Of a stretch of DNA of 64,000 nucleotides, positions 33,394-45,723 are shown piece after piece. Origin of the DNA: Pinus tabuliformis (lineage: Eukaryota; Streptophyta; Pinopsida; Pinales; Pinaceae). Below the pieces are notes generated by a model. It ran no database searches. It saw only the letters and a program-made list of their open reading frames with translations, and was not told the origin of the DNA. The number at the start of each line of letters is the position of its first letter. Position 1 is the first letter of the stretch. The translations under genes and the position numbers were made by a program. The stretch covers positions 1,071,487,369 to 1,071,551,368 of the forward strand of contig CM062820.1 in NCBI GenBank assembly GCA_031772625.1, written 5' to 3'.

Positions 33394-33526
33394 CTATTCT
33401 TGATGGATAATAGGAGGTTCCATAATTCCTTAATTCCTTGCTTGAGATGACTTGTTACCATGGAACACTGCTTCAAATAATTCTTCAAGGATGTAGTGAT
33501 ATTCATTATGCCCTTAGCCAACCTTA
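33394..33526 (-). other. Leader remnant of copia A
   Basis: The only internal sequence of A left on this side of B. The five bases 33394-33398 are the CTATT duplication. On the minus strand a short frame beginning MNITTSLKNYLKQ follows the PBS but stops after some 35 codons. It may be what remains of the gag start. Confidence 0.6.
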
Positions 33527-33538
33527 GCTCTGATACCA
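33527..33538 (-). promoter_or_regulatory. Primer-binding site of copia A (initiator tRNA-Met)
   Basis: The minus strand reads TGGTATCAGAGC, the classical plant copia PBS, directly abutting the LTR end at 33539. Confidence 0.93.
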
Positions 33539-34506
33539 TGTTGAGAAATCTATAGAGCTATAGTTAGGATGATTTCTTTTAAACTTGATAATTGCTTGTG
33601 ATGTATCTTTACTCTTTTCTTACTTATTAGCTTCTTCTCTTATTATTATGTTATTCTTATCATCAAACAACTTCCAAAATAAGGAGATCAATAATACACA
33701 GGATATAGGTTGCAATATAGGGCTAAAACCTCTCCACTTGAGAGGAAAACCCACAAATCTCCTCTTCTTATAGATTCTTCAAATGATGAATTTCAAGACC
33801 TCTACACGAAGACCAATAGCCAAGACCAATTTTGACCTCCTTTATGATGTGCTTCCTTTGTCCAAGTTAAACCCAGTCAAATCTATTCCAGCTACACAAC
33901 TTCAACTTCCATCTACAAAATTTTGGCCTCTACTGTAGGTATGAATTTTTCGGCCCCTGCAATAGTTGTTACCTCCACACATGTGAGTAAATCTAGGCCT
34001 TACAAGGCTTCCTTTGACCTTTGCTTGAGTTTCTCTTTCTTCTAGGACTTGAGCTGACCTAGTAGACCTTCCTTTGACCTTATTTCTACAATTTTTCCAA
34101 GTTTGATCTTGCAACAACAAAACACTAGCATCCTTCCTTCACACATGTGAAAAGAGAGAGAGAAATAACCCAAAAACTTGTCCTTCTTCCTTCTTCCTTC
34201 CTCACTATCCTTCTTCTTCTTCTTCTTAACTTCAATGATGAGATAATTATCAATGTCCATAGGAGGTCAAGTTCCCTCTTATATATAGTCTTCCAAGGTG
34301 GACAAAATGCCCTAATTGAGGCCGACTTCTTAGCTTCCATGCTGACTTGGTATTGAAGGGTATTTTGACACTTTTAAATAAAAAATTATTCTTTTTACGT
34401 TACAATGTGCTTGATGGGGTCTTCTTCATATGATAATGACTATTTTGACTTCATGACCTAGGACAAACCCTAGAAGCACTCAATGGGTGCTTGACCTCTA
34501 AATACA
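33539..34506 (-). repeat. 5' LTR of copia A, outer end missing
   Basis: Starts TGTTGAGAAATC next to the PBS and matches the 3' LTR with many differences. Homology ends at about 34506, leaving out roughly the last 140 bp found in the left copy. A TATATATA box on the minus strand is near 34280. Confidence 0.85.
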
Positions 34507-34654
34507 CTTATGGGCATGCCTAGGCTTGCCCAAGAGAATGATAGCAAAGTACACTGGTAACACAAATGATACAAAGGATATCATATCTTATGCCTTAGCT
34601 GGAGACGAGAATGCTAGTCATAATGACAAACCAAGAATGTCAGTTTGAATGTTA

Positions 34655-36390
34655 GAAAAAATTGAGTGAGATATAATCAGTGATATATTGAGAGTAAAGT
34701 CCCTCACAGCCGCCTCCGACCATAATGCATCTTTATTGTGCCATGTTGCATAGGGGCAACCCTGTTTTGACTTATAGTTCATAATTCTTTTTCAAGTTAT
34801 GTATGTATGAAGTATGTTTTTGACGTTACTTGTTATTTCATAAATATCATTTAGTTTATAAAATGAATGTAAAAAAATAAATATGTTTAATAGTCATAAA
34901 TATAAAAATTAATGTTTTTTTTTACAGTGTGGGAACACTTATCATAACTTAGTTGTCAAACTAGCAGCGAAGACAATTATCTTTGGCTGATATCCATGAA
35001 TGCATGCTGACTCATCACCTTTATTCAAGGAAAACCACACTACCTAGAATAACCAGTTGGTGCTCTGTAAGGGGGCATGCTTTGACTCCTCCCAATGTCT
35101 CTAGGTCTTGGGCCATTAATATATTCCCTTAAATCCAAGGAAAACTAAGTCTTAGCTAAACAAAAACAATTTTATGAGAGACTCTAAGCCCAAAATATAC
35201 AAATTAATGTTATTTTTTATTTGATAATTATTATTTCAATTTTGTATCAAGTGAATTTGAAAAATAAACATAAAAATTAATCATATTTGTTATTTGATAA
35301 TTATTATTTTAATTTTATATCATACCAAAAATAACTATATATAAAAAAATTAACATGTTTAGTAATCATAAGCATCTTAATTTAAATATTTAAAAAGATT
35401 AATGTTAAAAATTCCCCACATTAATAAGGAGTCAAAAAGACAAGAATATTGCAACATCAAATCTTTAATTCCACATCATTTCTAATAACAAAAATGATTA
35501 TTTTACAACATTCCAAAGACAATGCCTATGATGTAATTACAACCACTTCTCCATTATTTATACTGCTCGTCATGGATGTTATCCTCCATTGGGTATAACA
35601 AAAAGTATGCCTCTATGGTTTGAATTGGTTCATCTTTACTGCAATCACTTTAAATTATTACTACATACGACTTAATGATTTCTCTTCGTAATCTTTTATA
35701 AATTATAAACTCCCACAATGTCTTATGTTATGATTATATTTAATTTTAATGCTCTCTTTGCCCGTTTATCTCGGATTCATTATTACCAGTCACAAAGCAC
35801 TTTTAGCCTTCCAATATGCACTCGGTCAAGTCAAGCATGGACCCATTTGTTAGCGTTTAATGAAGATAAGTTTGATGGTTCGTTGAAATTGTTTGTTTTT
35901 AATGTGAAAAACAAAGAATCACAAACTAACTAGAATATTTGTGGATATTTTGTTTGTGGTGTAGATATGAAAATTAGAAAAATCAAGAAAGGTTTTTTTT
36001 ATAGAAATTATATAAAAGAATTTTTGCCCATAAGTTTCGAATCATTTAGTGTATGGTTTATCATCAAAATAATAATAAGATAAAATGAAAAATCAAATCA
36101 TGACACACGTCTTGAATAGAAAAGAATATAAATGTTCACTAATTCATATAATTGGAAAAACTGTTTATTGTAATCCTTTCATAAAAAAGTTTTCCGTACT
36201 TTTTTACACACGCGTGAGTGAACAGCAGTGAATAATGACAACGATTTTTTGTCTCTGGAATAAATTTTGTACGTTGCAATCTAATCACTAACTTACTAGG
36301 AGTTGTCGCTTTCCTGCAATCCAGTCAATAACGCTTATGAAAGCAAATCCTACCTTTTTCACTCTCACTCATGAACAACCACCGCCATTC
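34655..36390 (+). repeat. Left arm of a diverged long inverted repeat
   Basis: Blocks along this arm match, in reverse complement and in collinear order, blocks of 57165-58352. Examples are TCACAGCCGCCTCCGACC near 34706 with the block near 58310, 'GGTTTGAATTGGTTCATCTT' near 35618, 'GCCTTCCAATATGCA' near 35808, and GTACGTTGCAATCTAATC near 36270. Identity is patchy, and indels make the left arm longer. No coding content. Nothing was recognised in 34507-34654. Confidence 0.75.
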
Positions 36391-36427
36391 ATTTATGTGC
36401 ATTGGATTCCATTTATGTAACGTGCAT

Positions 36428-36552
36428 GACTTTGCTACATACTTTTAGAAAAGTCAGATTACAACTATACTGGGTTCAAAACAGGTCGATTACATGACTT
36501 TGCTATATACTTTTAGAAAAGTTAGATTACAATTATATTGATGGGTTCGAAA
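36428..36552. repeat. Tandem duplication (about 66-bp period)
   Basis: CATGACTTTGCTACATAC and its continuation at 36428 is repeated at 36494 with a few substitutions. Confidence 0.85.
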
Positions 36553-37640
36553 CACTTTGACCAATGAAATTTTATATGATTTATGTCGAAAATTATTTTA
36601 TAAATCAAATTACAACTAAATTCAGATTAAAAATAATGAATATAATTTTTGTATATTATCCACACAAACATCTTTCTCACAAATTATATAACTAGGATAT
36701 TTTTTTATTTTTACAATAAAATATTGTTTCACTTTCACTTTGCTTGTCTCTCTGATGCGTGGTTTTTAAATCTTTATTTTTGGTTCTTAAACACGTTCGA
36801 TTTGTGATATTTTTTGGTTTTTAAGATGTAAACCCATTTGTAATCTTCTTTTTCATCAGGGGAAAAATTTGATACCATAGGTTGAATTGATCGATTTTTT
36901 CGGTTGAGAATTTTGAGTTTTCGGTGAAAGTCACCCAGAATCTAATCTTGGATTTCCCAAAATTCTCCGCGATTATAGTTTCTTGTTTCGCACAAAAACT
37001 TCTGGGCGAAAAAATAGGTTTCAACAAGAATTTGGATTTGAATCATAACTATTTTTATGAGAAACTTTTGGGCGAAAAAATAGGTTTCAACGAAAAAATC
37101 TTTGATTTACCAACATTCTCTGTTATAATAATTTTTTTCGATGAAAAACCATTGGGCGAAAAAAAAGGTTACACGGAACAACCTCAATCTGTCATTACAT
37201 TTTGAAATAAAACTGTCAACTTCATATTCTGAATTTCACTGTTATTCATTTCCGCGGCAACTTTTTTAATGAGATAAAAAAAAATCAGACAGGTTTTCTA
37301 TTAATGAAAAGCAACATATTTTTTATTAATGAAAGGCAATTTACGTATTTATGAGAAACATGATATATCACATGCTGGTCCATTCCCAAAAAAAACCTAT
37401 GGGTATATCACCATATTGAGAGCAAAGCATATGCCTCATATCAGATTGGCATCAGGTAATCAGAGATAAGGCCGAAAAGACTATACCACCTGCGTCTCTA
37501 GTACCATAACCATATATAACATTCTATCAAAAGAGCATTCTACAGATAATTTAAAAGCATTAAATATAGAAAGATCTTAGATGAGAGGGATCATGTGAGA
37601 ACTATGCGATTCTCCCCTAAGTCTTATAGTGAATCTCCCT
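36553..37640. other. AT-rich interval with three TTGGGCGAAAAAA repeats
   Basis: The word GGGCGAAAAAATAGGTT occurs near 37004 and 37068 and, in diverged form, near 37154, spaced about 65-90 bp. Otherwise nothing recognised. Confidence 0.55.
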
Positions 37641-37649
37641 TAGAGAGAC

Positions 37650-39340
37650 CCTTTTTAATATGGCGTTAGCAATAGTGTTGTGTTCTCTGTGCACATGGGA
37701 AAAGGAAAGTAGTTGGACTAAGCCCTTAAGCTCTCTCCTATGTAGCCAGTTGCCAAGGAGTGGAGGCGTGAAAGATGATCTATCATTGATCTACTCAATC
37801 GTGACTCGCGAGTCGCTAAATACATACATTGAATCTATATGAAGCCACCTAACGCATTACAATAAAACCCACATAGCTATAACCTGACTCTGAGAATTTG
37901 ACCCTAATCCCTCGTTGCAGCAAAAATTTGACCCTCATCCCCCGTTCCAGCAAAATTGATAATGAACATTCGAGGATAAAGCAATATGAACACCACAACC
38001 ACAAACCATATAATGTGCAGCCCCAACGAAAAAGCCATCTGGATATAAAGCCAAAATGTCTATAGCTTTAATTCTTCTAGCCTTTATATTTCGAACCCCC
38101 TGACCATATTCTTTGTAAAAAGCACATATGTTGTTGCTAATTTTGCCAATGTGGAAAGGGAAATCTTCAAAAAGAGTTGTGTTTCTACCTCGCCAAATAC
38201 CCTAGAAAATGAAGAAAGGTAGAGTCTTGTCCTCCATGAAGAAAGGTAGAGTCTTGTCCTCCCAAAAATGTGACATCCACATCTTGAAGCATTATTTAAT
38301 AGTCTAGAAGTACGAGCATGCATTAATCCTTATGCTCTATAAAACTCTAACCCAAATGGCAACGACAAAAGGGCACTAGATGAATAAGTGTAAAACATTT
38401 TCAATAGAACCCTAACATAAATAGCACCTACCATGACCATAAAACCCCCTCTTGCAAAGATTCTCCCAAGTGAGAACCTTATTCTTCCACACAAGCCATC
38501 TGAATAGTTTTATTTTTAGAGGCATATGCGAGGACCAAACTTTCCTAAACCAACATATCTTTGATTATGCCTAAAGGAAATTAAGTAATGTAATAGTAGA
38601 TCTCCTGCACTCAAATTTGACCCTGGACAAGACTACCATTCCAACTGAGTTTATCATCAAATTACCCAACTGAAATACCCACTAGCGTTAATTGTGGAAT
38701 GTATTTATCCCATATATTAGCGTAATCACCATTTAATCCCATTTCCACAACACACTTCCAGGTGGGATAGAGCTGTAAATAATTTGAATCATCTTGTATT
38801 TGGTTGATATTAAAAATAACCCTACCATGAAGATGTTGTATGATCGCATTCGATAAAGTGTGATCGCCTTGCAAACCATGAATGGGATCAATCCCAACTT
38901 CAACCATTGCACCAGAGCCTATCTCCCAGCAAATATTTCTAATAAGCCATTGCTTAATTTTCATAAATCCCTTCCAAATATAGGATCCATTCTTTATATT
39001 CCCCACCCCAAGATTTAACCAATCATGTGAAGATAGGTTTTTAAAATAATTCTCCTTAGCTCTCGCGGGCCATAAACTAGAGCCAAATATGGCACGCATG
39101 AAACTTTTTGTCAGAAGAGCCCAACCAAAAATTTCGGTGAATTTTAAACCCCATCCACCCATCTCCTTCTACTTGATGATTTCTTCCAATGGCATAAGAT
39201 GATACTTTTGTTCACCCTTTGCACCAAACCATAGGAAGTTTGCAACAATGTTGTTTATTCTTTTAATGATAAATCTAGGGAGCAAGTATAAATGCATCCA
39301 ATAAACCAAAAAATTAATGAATAACCAACTGAGCAAGAAT
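37650..39340 (-). pseudogene. LINE (L1-type) 3' region: RT C-terminus, zinc-knuckle domain, RNase H
   Basis: The best frame, 38662-39162, has GGWGLKFTEIFGWALLTKSFMRAI, a SSLWPARAKENYFKN block and WEIGSGAMVEVGIDP. This is the segment after the RT core in plant L1-type LINEs. Further on (38480-38330), stops allowed, comes the RT-associated zinc-binding region (LTWENLCKRGFYGHGRCYLC). After it, at 38060-37700, lies an RNase H-like part resembling 'HIDSMYVFSDSRVTI'. The copy is truncated at its 5' end and heavily decayed. Confidence 0.75.
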
Positions 39341-39419
39341 CAATCTACCACTAGTCGACGACTATCTATGAGCCTAGGTAGACAATATGCAATCAATCTA
39401 CAATCTGCAATCAATGTTA

Positions 39420-42160
39420 TTTTCATACATTGATTAACATATAAAAGGTGAAAAATGAGGTCAAACGGTGAATATCAACCACATTTACTAAAGTGGTTGT
39501 GCTAGTTGACGGTTGACGTGTGTGGGGTGGATTTGTTAACCATGGTTGACAATGGTTGAAGAAGGGTGAGGAGTTTGATCATGGTTGATGAGGCTCACCA
39601 ATATTGAAGACGATTGCCCAAGGTTGACTGAGTTTGGCCATGGAAAACCATTAATGTAACAATGTATTAATGTTACATCGATTTAACAATGTTAGATTAT
39701 TGTTCACCATTGTTACATTTTTAATTAATGTTACAAAAGTGGTTGCATTAATGGTTGAAGTTAGTTGACAAGGTTGACCATTGTTCGTCAAGGCAATTCA
39801 TGGTTGACCTAAGTTGACCATGATTGATAATGATTACCATGGTTGACAAGGGATTAAGAGGAAAGATTATGGTTGACCTTGGTTTACCATGGTTGACCAT
39901 TGTTACATGGTTACAATAATGTTACATTAATGTTGACCATAGTTGATGTTACATTAATTTTACAAAAATGGTTAAATTAATGATTTAACTAGGTTGATGG
40001 GATTGACCACGGTTGATGAGGTTGACCATGGATAAAGAGGGTCAACCATAGTTTGCAAAGGTAGACGATGGTTGACCTTAGTTGAACATGGTTGACAATA
40101 ATTACCATGTTAGACTTTAAGCTTCTGTGGTTGTTTTTTGGTGTAGAATGATCTGGATTATCCATAGTATTATATTCATCATGTCGACGTTTCGAACCCC
40201 AAAGGGGGTCCATCATCCCCCCCCAAAAAATGGTAGATGATGGACCCCCTTTGGGGTTCGAAACGTCGACATGATGAATATAATACTGTGGATAATCCGG
40301 ATCATACTACACCAATAATTACCATGATTGACCTTGGTTTACCATGGGTGACAAGGATGACCGAGGATGAAGAGTGTTGACTGTGGATGAACATGGTTGT
40401 TTGATTTTGATTATAGTCAACCATAAATATAATAATGTATTTATGTTACATTTATCTAGCAATGTAAAATTAATGTTGTTAGTTGTTACATTATCACATT
40501 AATGCTAACCATGGTAGATCATTGTTAACTATGGTTGGCAATGATTGATGTTACATTAATGTTACAAAAATGGTTGATCATTATTGACCATGGTCAACCA
40601 CATTTAAAAACATGGTTGACTATAGTTGACCATGGTAGACCATGGTCAGCCATATTCACTAAAATGGTTGGACCATATTTAACATCAGTTGACTAGGGCT
40701 TTCCAAGTTATTGATGGTGTATGATGGTTGACTATTGCTAACTATGCTTGATTGTGATTGAATTTGGTTGACTATGGTCAACACATGGTTGATTAAGGTT
40801 GTTTAAGGTTGACCCTTATTGACTATGGATTACCATGTTTGACAATGGCTGAAGAGGAGCAATCATGGTTGACAATGACTAACCATGGTTGACAAGGTTG
40901 ATGAGGACTGACCATGGTTGACCAAGAATTGATGAGGATTGATCATAGGTGACCATGGTAGGTCACTGGTGAGAAGGATTGATAATGATAACTTATGGTT
41001 AACTATGGTTGACCATTAATGATCATATTAACCATGGTTTACCATTGTTGAGCTAGATGACTACAATTGAACTTCTTGTCCATATTTGACCATGGTTAGC
41101 TTGTTCAACCATAGATAAGCTTATAAGAGCATGGATTACTATGGTCGAGTATGGTTGAATATGGTTTACCATGGTTGGAAATGTTTGCCAATAGAGGAAT
41201 ATGGTTGACCATGTTTAATATGCTTAATAAAGTGGTTTACCATGGATGTCCATCGAAGATCATGGTGGCCATGGTTGATTATGGTGACCATGTTTCACCA
41301 TACTTTTCTATAATTTTTCCATGGTTAACCATACTTTTCTATGATAGACATGTTGAAAATGGTTGACCATGTTCAACCATAGAGATCTTGGTTGATCATG
41401 TTCAACCATTCTAGCCATGTCCAAATATGGTTAGCCATTAGGAGTGGGTAGAGCATGGGTTGTTGTAGGTTGACTATGGTTGAACATATATGACATGGTT
41501 GATCATGGTTGACCAAGGTTGGACATGGTTGACTATGGCTAACTAAGTTGGTGTATGGGTGACAATGAGTGACAATGTTTGAACATGTTGGCAATGTTTG
41601 ACCATGTATAACTATGTTAACCATGTATTACCATAGTGAACATGGTTAACCATAGTTGAGTTGATTTAACCATTGTTGAATATGGTTGCATTTTGAGAGT
41701 AATATTAAAAATTAAATATTGAAAACACTTAAACATTAAACACACCATAAACCTTATTAAATTCAAATATAAAACTTCATTAGTATATCTTAATATTAAT
41801 AATTTTTATAAAACTTATTAATATTAATAATAGTAAAGTTTTTATTAATCCTTTTTAAAGTTAAATCTTATTATGAAACCTTATTAAACATAATATCATA
41901 TTAATAAGACCTTATTGACCTTATTAATTAACCTTAATATTAATGTTATTAATAAACCTTTTTAAACCTTATTAATGTTAATATTATTAAAAAAATTTAA
42001 AACTTTATTATGATTGAGTAAGGCTGACTATGATTTATTAATGTCAACCATGGTTGACTATAGTTGAATATGATCAACTAAGGTTGAATGAGGATGATTG
42101 TAGGTAAACAAAGTTGAATATCTTTGAATATGGTTGAATATTTAAACATTTACTATAAAT
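39420..42160. repeat. Degenerate TTGACC/CCATGG minisatellite
   Basis: Hundreds of variants of GGTTGACCATGG with unit length drifting around 11-24 bp (39470-41690, then 42010-42150). Within it, 41700-42005 is an AT-rich block built from CCTTATTAA-like words. The array has no fixed period and no coding potential. The opposite strand of the same motif makes up 58960-59230 and 62826-64000. Confidence 0.88.
40110..40313. mobile_element. Foldback of two Penelope-like ends with hammerhead-like core
   Basis: Two 77-bp arms (40140-40216 and 40237-40313) are near-perfect inverted repeats (three mismatches by eye) around a 20-base C/A-rich spacer. The 13-bp word AATAATTACCATG is present at both edges (40097-40109 and 40314-40326), like a target-site duplication, although the surrounding minisatellite contains similar words. 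Each arm, read away from the spacer, has GATGA, an 8-bp stem closed by CTTT (CCCC/GGGG core), then GAAAC and GTC. This is the order of a minimal type I hammerhead as found in Penelope-like retroelement ends. The conserved CUGAUGA box is degenerate here (TAGATGA and GGGATGA). Confidence 0.5.
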
Positions 42161-42165
42161 TTTAA

Positions 42166-43027
42166 TGTAGAAATTTGATAGAAATTGCAACTACTCAAGA
42201 TTTCAAACTAAAAAATAAGAGACACAATTCTACTCTACTGATATTTGGAATGGAAATCACAATTTAGAACATCATGCATAGACATGCAACAAGAAAAATC
42301 ACAAGTATAAAGTGATTTTTAAGGGAACCCAACTAGGAAAAAACCCTCAAGCCTTTTACCTTAATCAGTTGAATAGAGAAACTATTACAATTGCCTACTC
42401 TAGCTTTGAGCACAACCTACAAAAGAATAATTGTTCTCTCCGTTGAATCAGAAACTATGGAAAAATACTTAACTAATTATTTTCTCATCTATCCTCCTAT
42501 TTCCTTGTGCAATTCCTGAGGAAATTAGCCCCTAAAATATAGGAATTTCCTCCAATTTTCTTACGCAATTCCCAAGGATGGATCACCTGACCTCATGCAG
42601 CAACTATATACTCAAACGAGCATACAAATCATGTTACAATGCCTTGTCATCTCCACTTCAACTGAGGAATTTGAATTCCTTTCATGCATTAGCTATTTTG
42701 GGTTGATTGATCAATTAAATAACAAATCTCTGAGTTAGATTGTTGTCCCACTGCACAACTGACCTTCAACTGACTCTATCAATAGTTAGAGGTCAGTTAA
42801 CTAAATACAACTAAAAATAACTAAACTAGATTGCTAAAATTTAGCAATAAACACATGCATAATTGAACTCCAAGTCCCTAACTCGAATTTATTGAGCCAA
42901 CTGAGTGGAAATAGCCTCGTCGCACTAGTTAATTTCCTTTGAGATGCCCTATTGATGTGGAATTTTGATTTACTCAATTTGAATAAGGCTAAAGTCAAAT
43001 TGAGCCTTTCTTGCTACATTTTTAACA
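42166..43027 (-). repeat. 3' LTR of copia F
   Basis: On the minus strand it starts TGTTAAAAATG at 43027 right after the polypurine AAGAGGGAG, and most likely ends TTTCTACA at 42166. The left end is inferred from the CA terminus and the change from minisatellite to unique sequence; no second LTR is available. Confidence 0.65.
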
Positions 43028-43541
43028 CTCCCTCTTAGCATGAAAGGTATTTTTCACCACCCCTATCCTGCACCTGTGGAATTCAAATTTACCTCTTGAT
43101 AATGCCTTTGCCAAGACGTCATCATCTTGCTCCTTAGTTGGAACGTACTGTAGCAACATAATTCTCCTATACACACAATCCCACAAAAAATGATATCGGA
43201 TACCAATGTGCTTGGACCTGTCATGAAATACTATATTCTCGGAGAGCTTAATGCAACTTTTATTATCATAATATATCATTGTTGGATCCATCTCCTACAT
43301 AAAAATACCCAAAAACATTTTCCTCATCAATATGACCTCACATTTTGCTTGAATTGCAACCATGTATTCAACCCCATCTAAGCTGAGTGCCACAAACCTC
43401 TGAAGAAATAGTTGCGAACCAAACACTAAAGATATCACCTAAAGTGATTTTCCTGTCTGATGGAATCCCTACCCAATCTGCAATGGTGAAGCATTGGAGC
43501 TTCACTCCCTTTATCCTCTTGTACCATAATTAATACTCGGT
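43028..43541 (-). pseudogene. Copia F RNase H, C-terminal part
   Basis: 43022-43291 gives YYDNKSCIKLSENIVFHDRS, KHIGIRYHFLWDCVYR and a DDDVLAKALSRGKFEFHR end, the last third of copia RNase H. Further upstream, toward 43541, the reading is broken. The polypurine tract of F (AAGAGGGAG) lies at 43028-43036. The last five bases, 43537-43541, are TCGGT, the duplication made by E. Confidence 0.85.
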
Positions 43542-44571
43542 TGTTGTGGGGAAAAATGCCTATGCAGGATGATCCTATCCACCTAAGGTGTGATAGTGCC
43601 TTAGCAACAAATAGAAACAACTATTCTAGTATTCTTCCTTTATGAATTAAGAATGAAGAGAGAGATGGATGGACTAACCGATGTCTTCTGTTTGTCCCTC
43701 GATCCGGTTTCTCTTCTCTTTAAGAGTTCCCAGTTGCTTGCCTTCTCGCTCGCCCAGCTTCAACAGGTTCCTGCAAGATCACAAGAAGAGAACACTACAC
43801 AAAGACATAGATTCATATTCATAACTAGTTCAGGATTAGAAATAAACTAAACATACTAATGCAATCATACATCAAAGACACATCAGCATATAGGAGAAAC
43901 CAAGATAGCTTTATTGATGAATAACAAGGTTCAGGAAGAGATACAACCCAGAGGGCTCCAATCCAGCATCTCCTTCCCAGCAAATGAAATTCCTATCTTC
44001 ACCTTCCTTCAAAGCATTAAGCACCCAATGATTCCAATCTCAAACCAACAACAATTCTTTGCAATAACAAAATTCCAGCCTCTAGATCTCATGGAGGAGA
44101 GATCCATATATAGATGTTTTGGAGAGAGGATGAGTCAGCTTGAGATCTGACTAGTGTCCTCTCCCTCTGTTAGTTCTTGCTTCCACTTGGAGATTGAGAA
44201 CCTCTTACTCATCACTAGTCGAATTCACTGAGGCAAGTGTCATTGAGGAAGATTCTAGAAGCTTCCAGGGTCTTGACACCTTGTTGAATGAACTTGCCAT
44301 TTGTCAATTCCCACTCAGTGCACCCTAGTAGTGCTTCTACCTGCGTTGCAGTGCAGACTTTGCATTTCAGCGCAGACAGCTAGTGGAGCCTCTGAATTGA
44401 TCCTGAATTGACTTGTTTTTTAGCAGTTTCTGGTGGAGAACTTCTGTGAATTGCTGTGGTTTGTTAGCCTTGTTCCTCGAGGGGTAGGAACAACATGTTT
44501 AGGGACTTTGGATCCCTTAGATTATGGACTTTTCATGCTTATAGCTGTAAGGCACAAAAATGTCTATAACA
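43542..44571 (-). repeat. 3' LTR of element E
   Basis: 1030 bp, 33 bp shorter than the 5' LTR. It lacks a 20-base and a 13-base local repeat that the 5' LTR has near 51030 and 51230. A CTATATATGG box on the minus strand lies near 44104-44113. Confidence 0.95.
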
Positions 44572-44586
44572 ATTGCCCCCTAAAGT
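44572..44586 (-). promoter_or_regulatory. Polypurine tract of element E
   Basis: The minus strand reads TTTAGGGGGCAATT next to the TGTTATAG of the 3' LTR. Confidence 0.75.
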
Positions 44587-45723
44587 ATGAGGCCGTTTAT
44601 CGGGTGAAATGCTTTATCAAGAGGATCCGAAGTTCATTCATTGCTGGGAGGAGACCTGTAATAAGATACAATACAATACATTATTTTTCATACTGCTTTC
44701 ATGATCTAGCTGAGGCGGGCATTCCCATGCTCAGCTTTATAAATTCATTTTTCTGTACATAGAACAGACAATCGTCTGATGGTAGACTGATAATTTTGAT
44801 GAAATTATCATCCTTTGGGTAGGATGATTATCTGCTGTAATGTTGTACATGTCAATGTCTTTATTTTTCCTGAATATATATCGCAGCCCGGATGGATGAA
44901 ACTAGATCCGGGGTCTTCAAACTCGTTCGATCTTCACTCTAAGTACAAGTCGATCCATGTGAGAATTGTTCTGAAGTCGAACATGGAAAGACATCGCTTG
45001 ATTACCGGTCAATGAGGTAAACCGTTAACAAGCGCGAGAGGAATCACCGATAATGATAATGACCCTCAAGGTACTGCAGTACAATTCACGTGGTGTGAAT
45101 AAAGGACTTGGCGTCGAACACCACGCAAAATCTTTCGGTTGAAGGTCATTGATGTATACCTGTCGCCGGAAGTGAGAAACTTGCCATTGAGGTATGCAAG
45201 CTTCAAAGTACTAAAGGGGTGTTCCTAGATCAACTTCTTGGATAATGAGCTGATGTCGACAAGAAGTGATCCGTCAAAGGAGGGCCTTAATGTATCCCAC
45301 ATCAGTGACACGGAACGGAGCAAATGATTTTGATGGAGGTGAAAACGACCTGATGATATATGATTCAGGGTGGCGGTCATGAAAGGATGAAGGATAATGT
45401 ATGGCAGTGGATGGGACACGGTTGACTTCTCTGAACGACTTCTCTTGAACATATGGAGACACTTATGCGATGGATCGGTAGCATTACCCCAAATATGGAT
45501 GGTATGGCAAGACCATGGTAATGTGACCGGTGAATGACACAACCCAACCCGATTGTGATATGGAGGAAAAGTGTCATGTTCAAGAGCGACTTGCTACCAT
45601 CAAAGTTTTCTTGAGTTTCTCCCAATTTTTCCCCAGTCATTGCTGACCAGTACCTCTTTATTTTTGTCAAGCTTGAGGAGGATAACATATGCTTGTTCTA
45701 TAACTTGCCCTTCGGGCAAGCCC
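44587..45723 (-). other. Untranslated 3' interior of E, first part
   Basis: No frame on the sense strand resembles a retroelement domain. Composition is mixed with many short inverted repeats, but without the repeated unit found just beyond 45723. Confidence 0.6.

Larger units (their letters stand above)
10717..34506 (-). mobile_element. Ty1/copia element A, split by gypsy element B
   Basis: The minus-strand order is truncated 5' LTR (33539-34506), initiator-Met PBS, short leader, [element B], protease/pre-integrase, integrase, RT, RNase H, PPT and complete 3' LTR (10717-11715). The two parts join across B at a CTATT target duplication. Internal sequence without B totals only about 3.7 kb. 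Almost all of gag is missing between the leader (33394-33526) and protease (15309 downward), so A was a deletion derivative before B arrived. The 5' LTR has lost its outer end at 34506, where homology stops. Pol is full of stops. Copia identity is firm from the integrase-before-RT order. Confidence 0.9.

Noticed and set aside
40237-40313. Functional hammerhead ribozyme
   Set aside because: The CUGAUGA box is altered in both arms and stem I cannot form; only the remainder of the core is kept.
39420-42160. CRISPR-like or regular satellite array
   Set aside because: Unit length and spacing drift continuously, with no constant repeat and unique spacers, and the context is plant nuclear DNA.
44433-44762. 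109-codon plus-strand frame across the end of the E LTR
   Set aside because: It runs opposite to the element and across the LTR boundary; its counterpart in the other LTR is broken.
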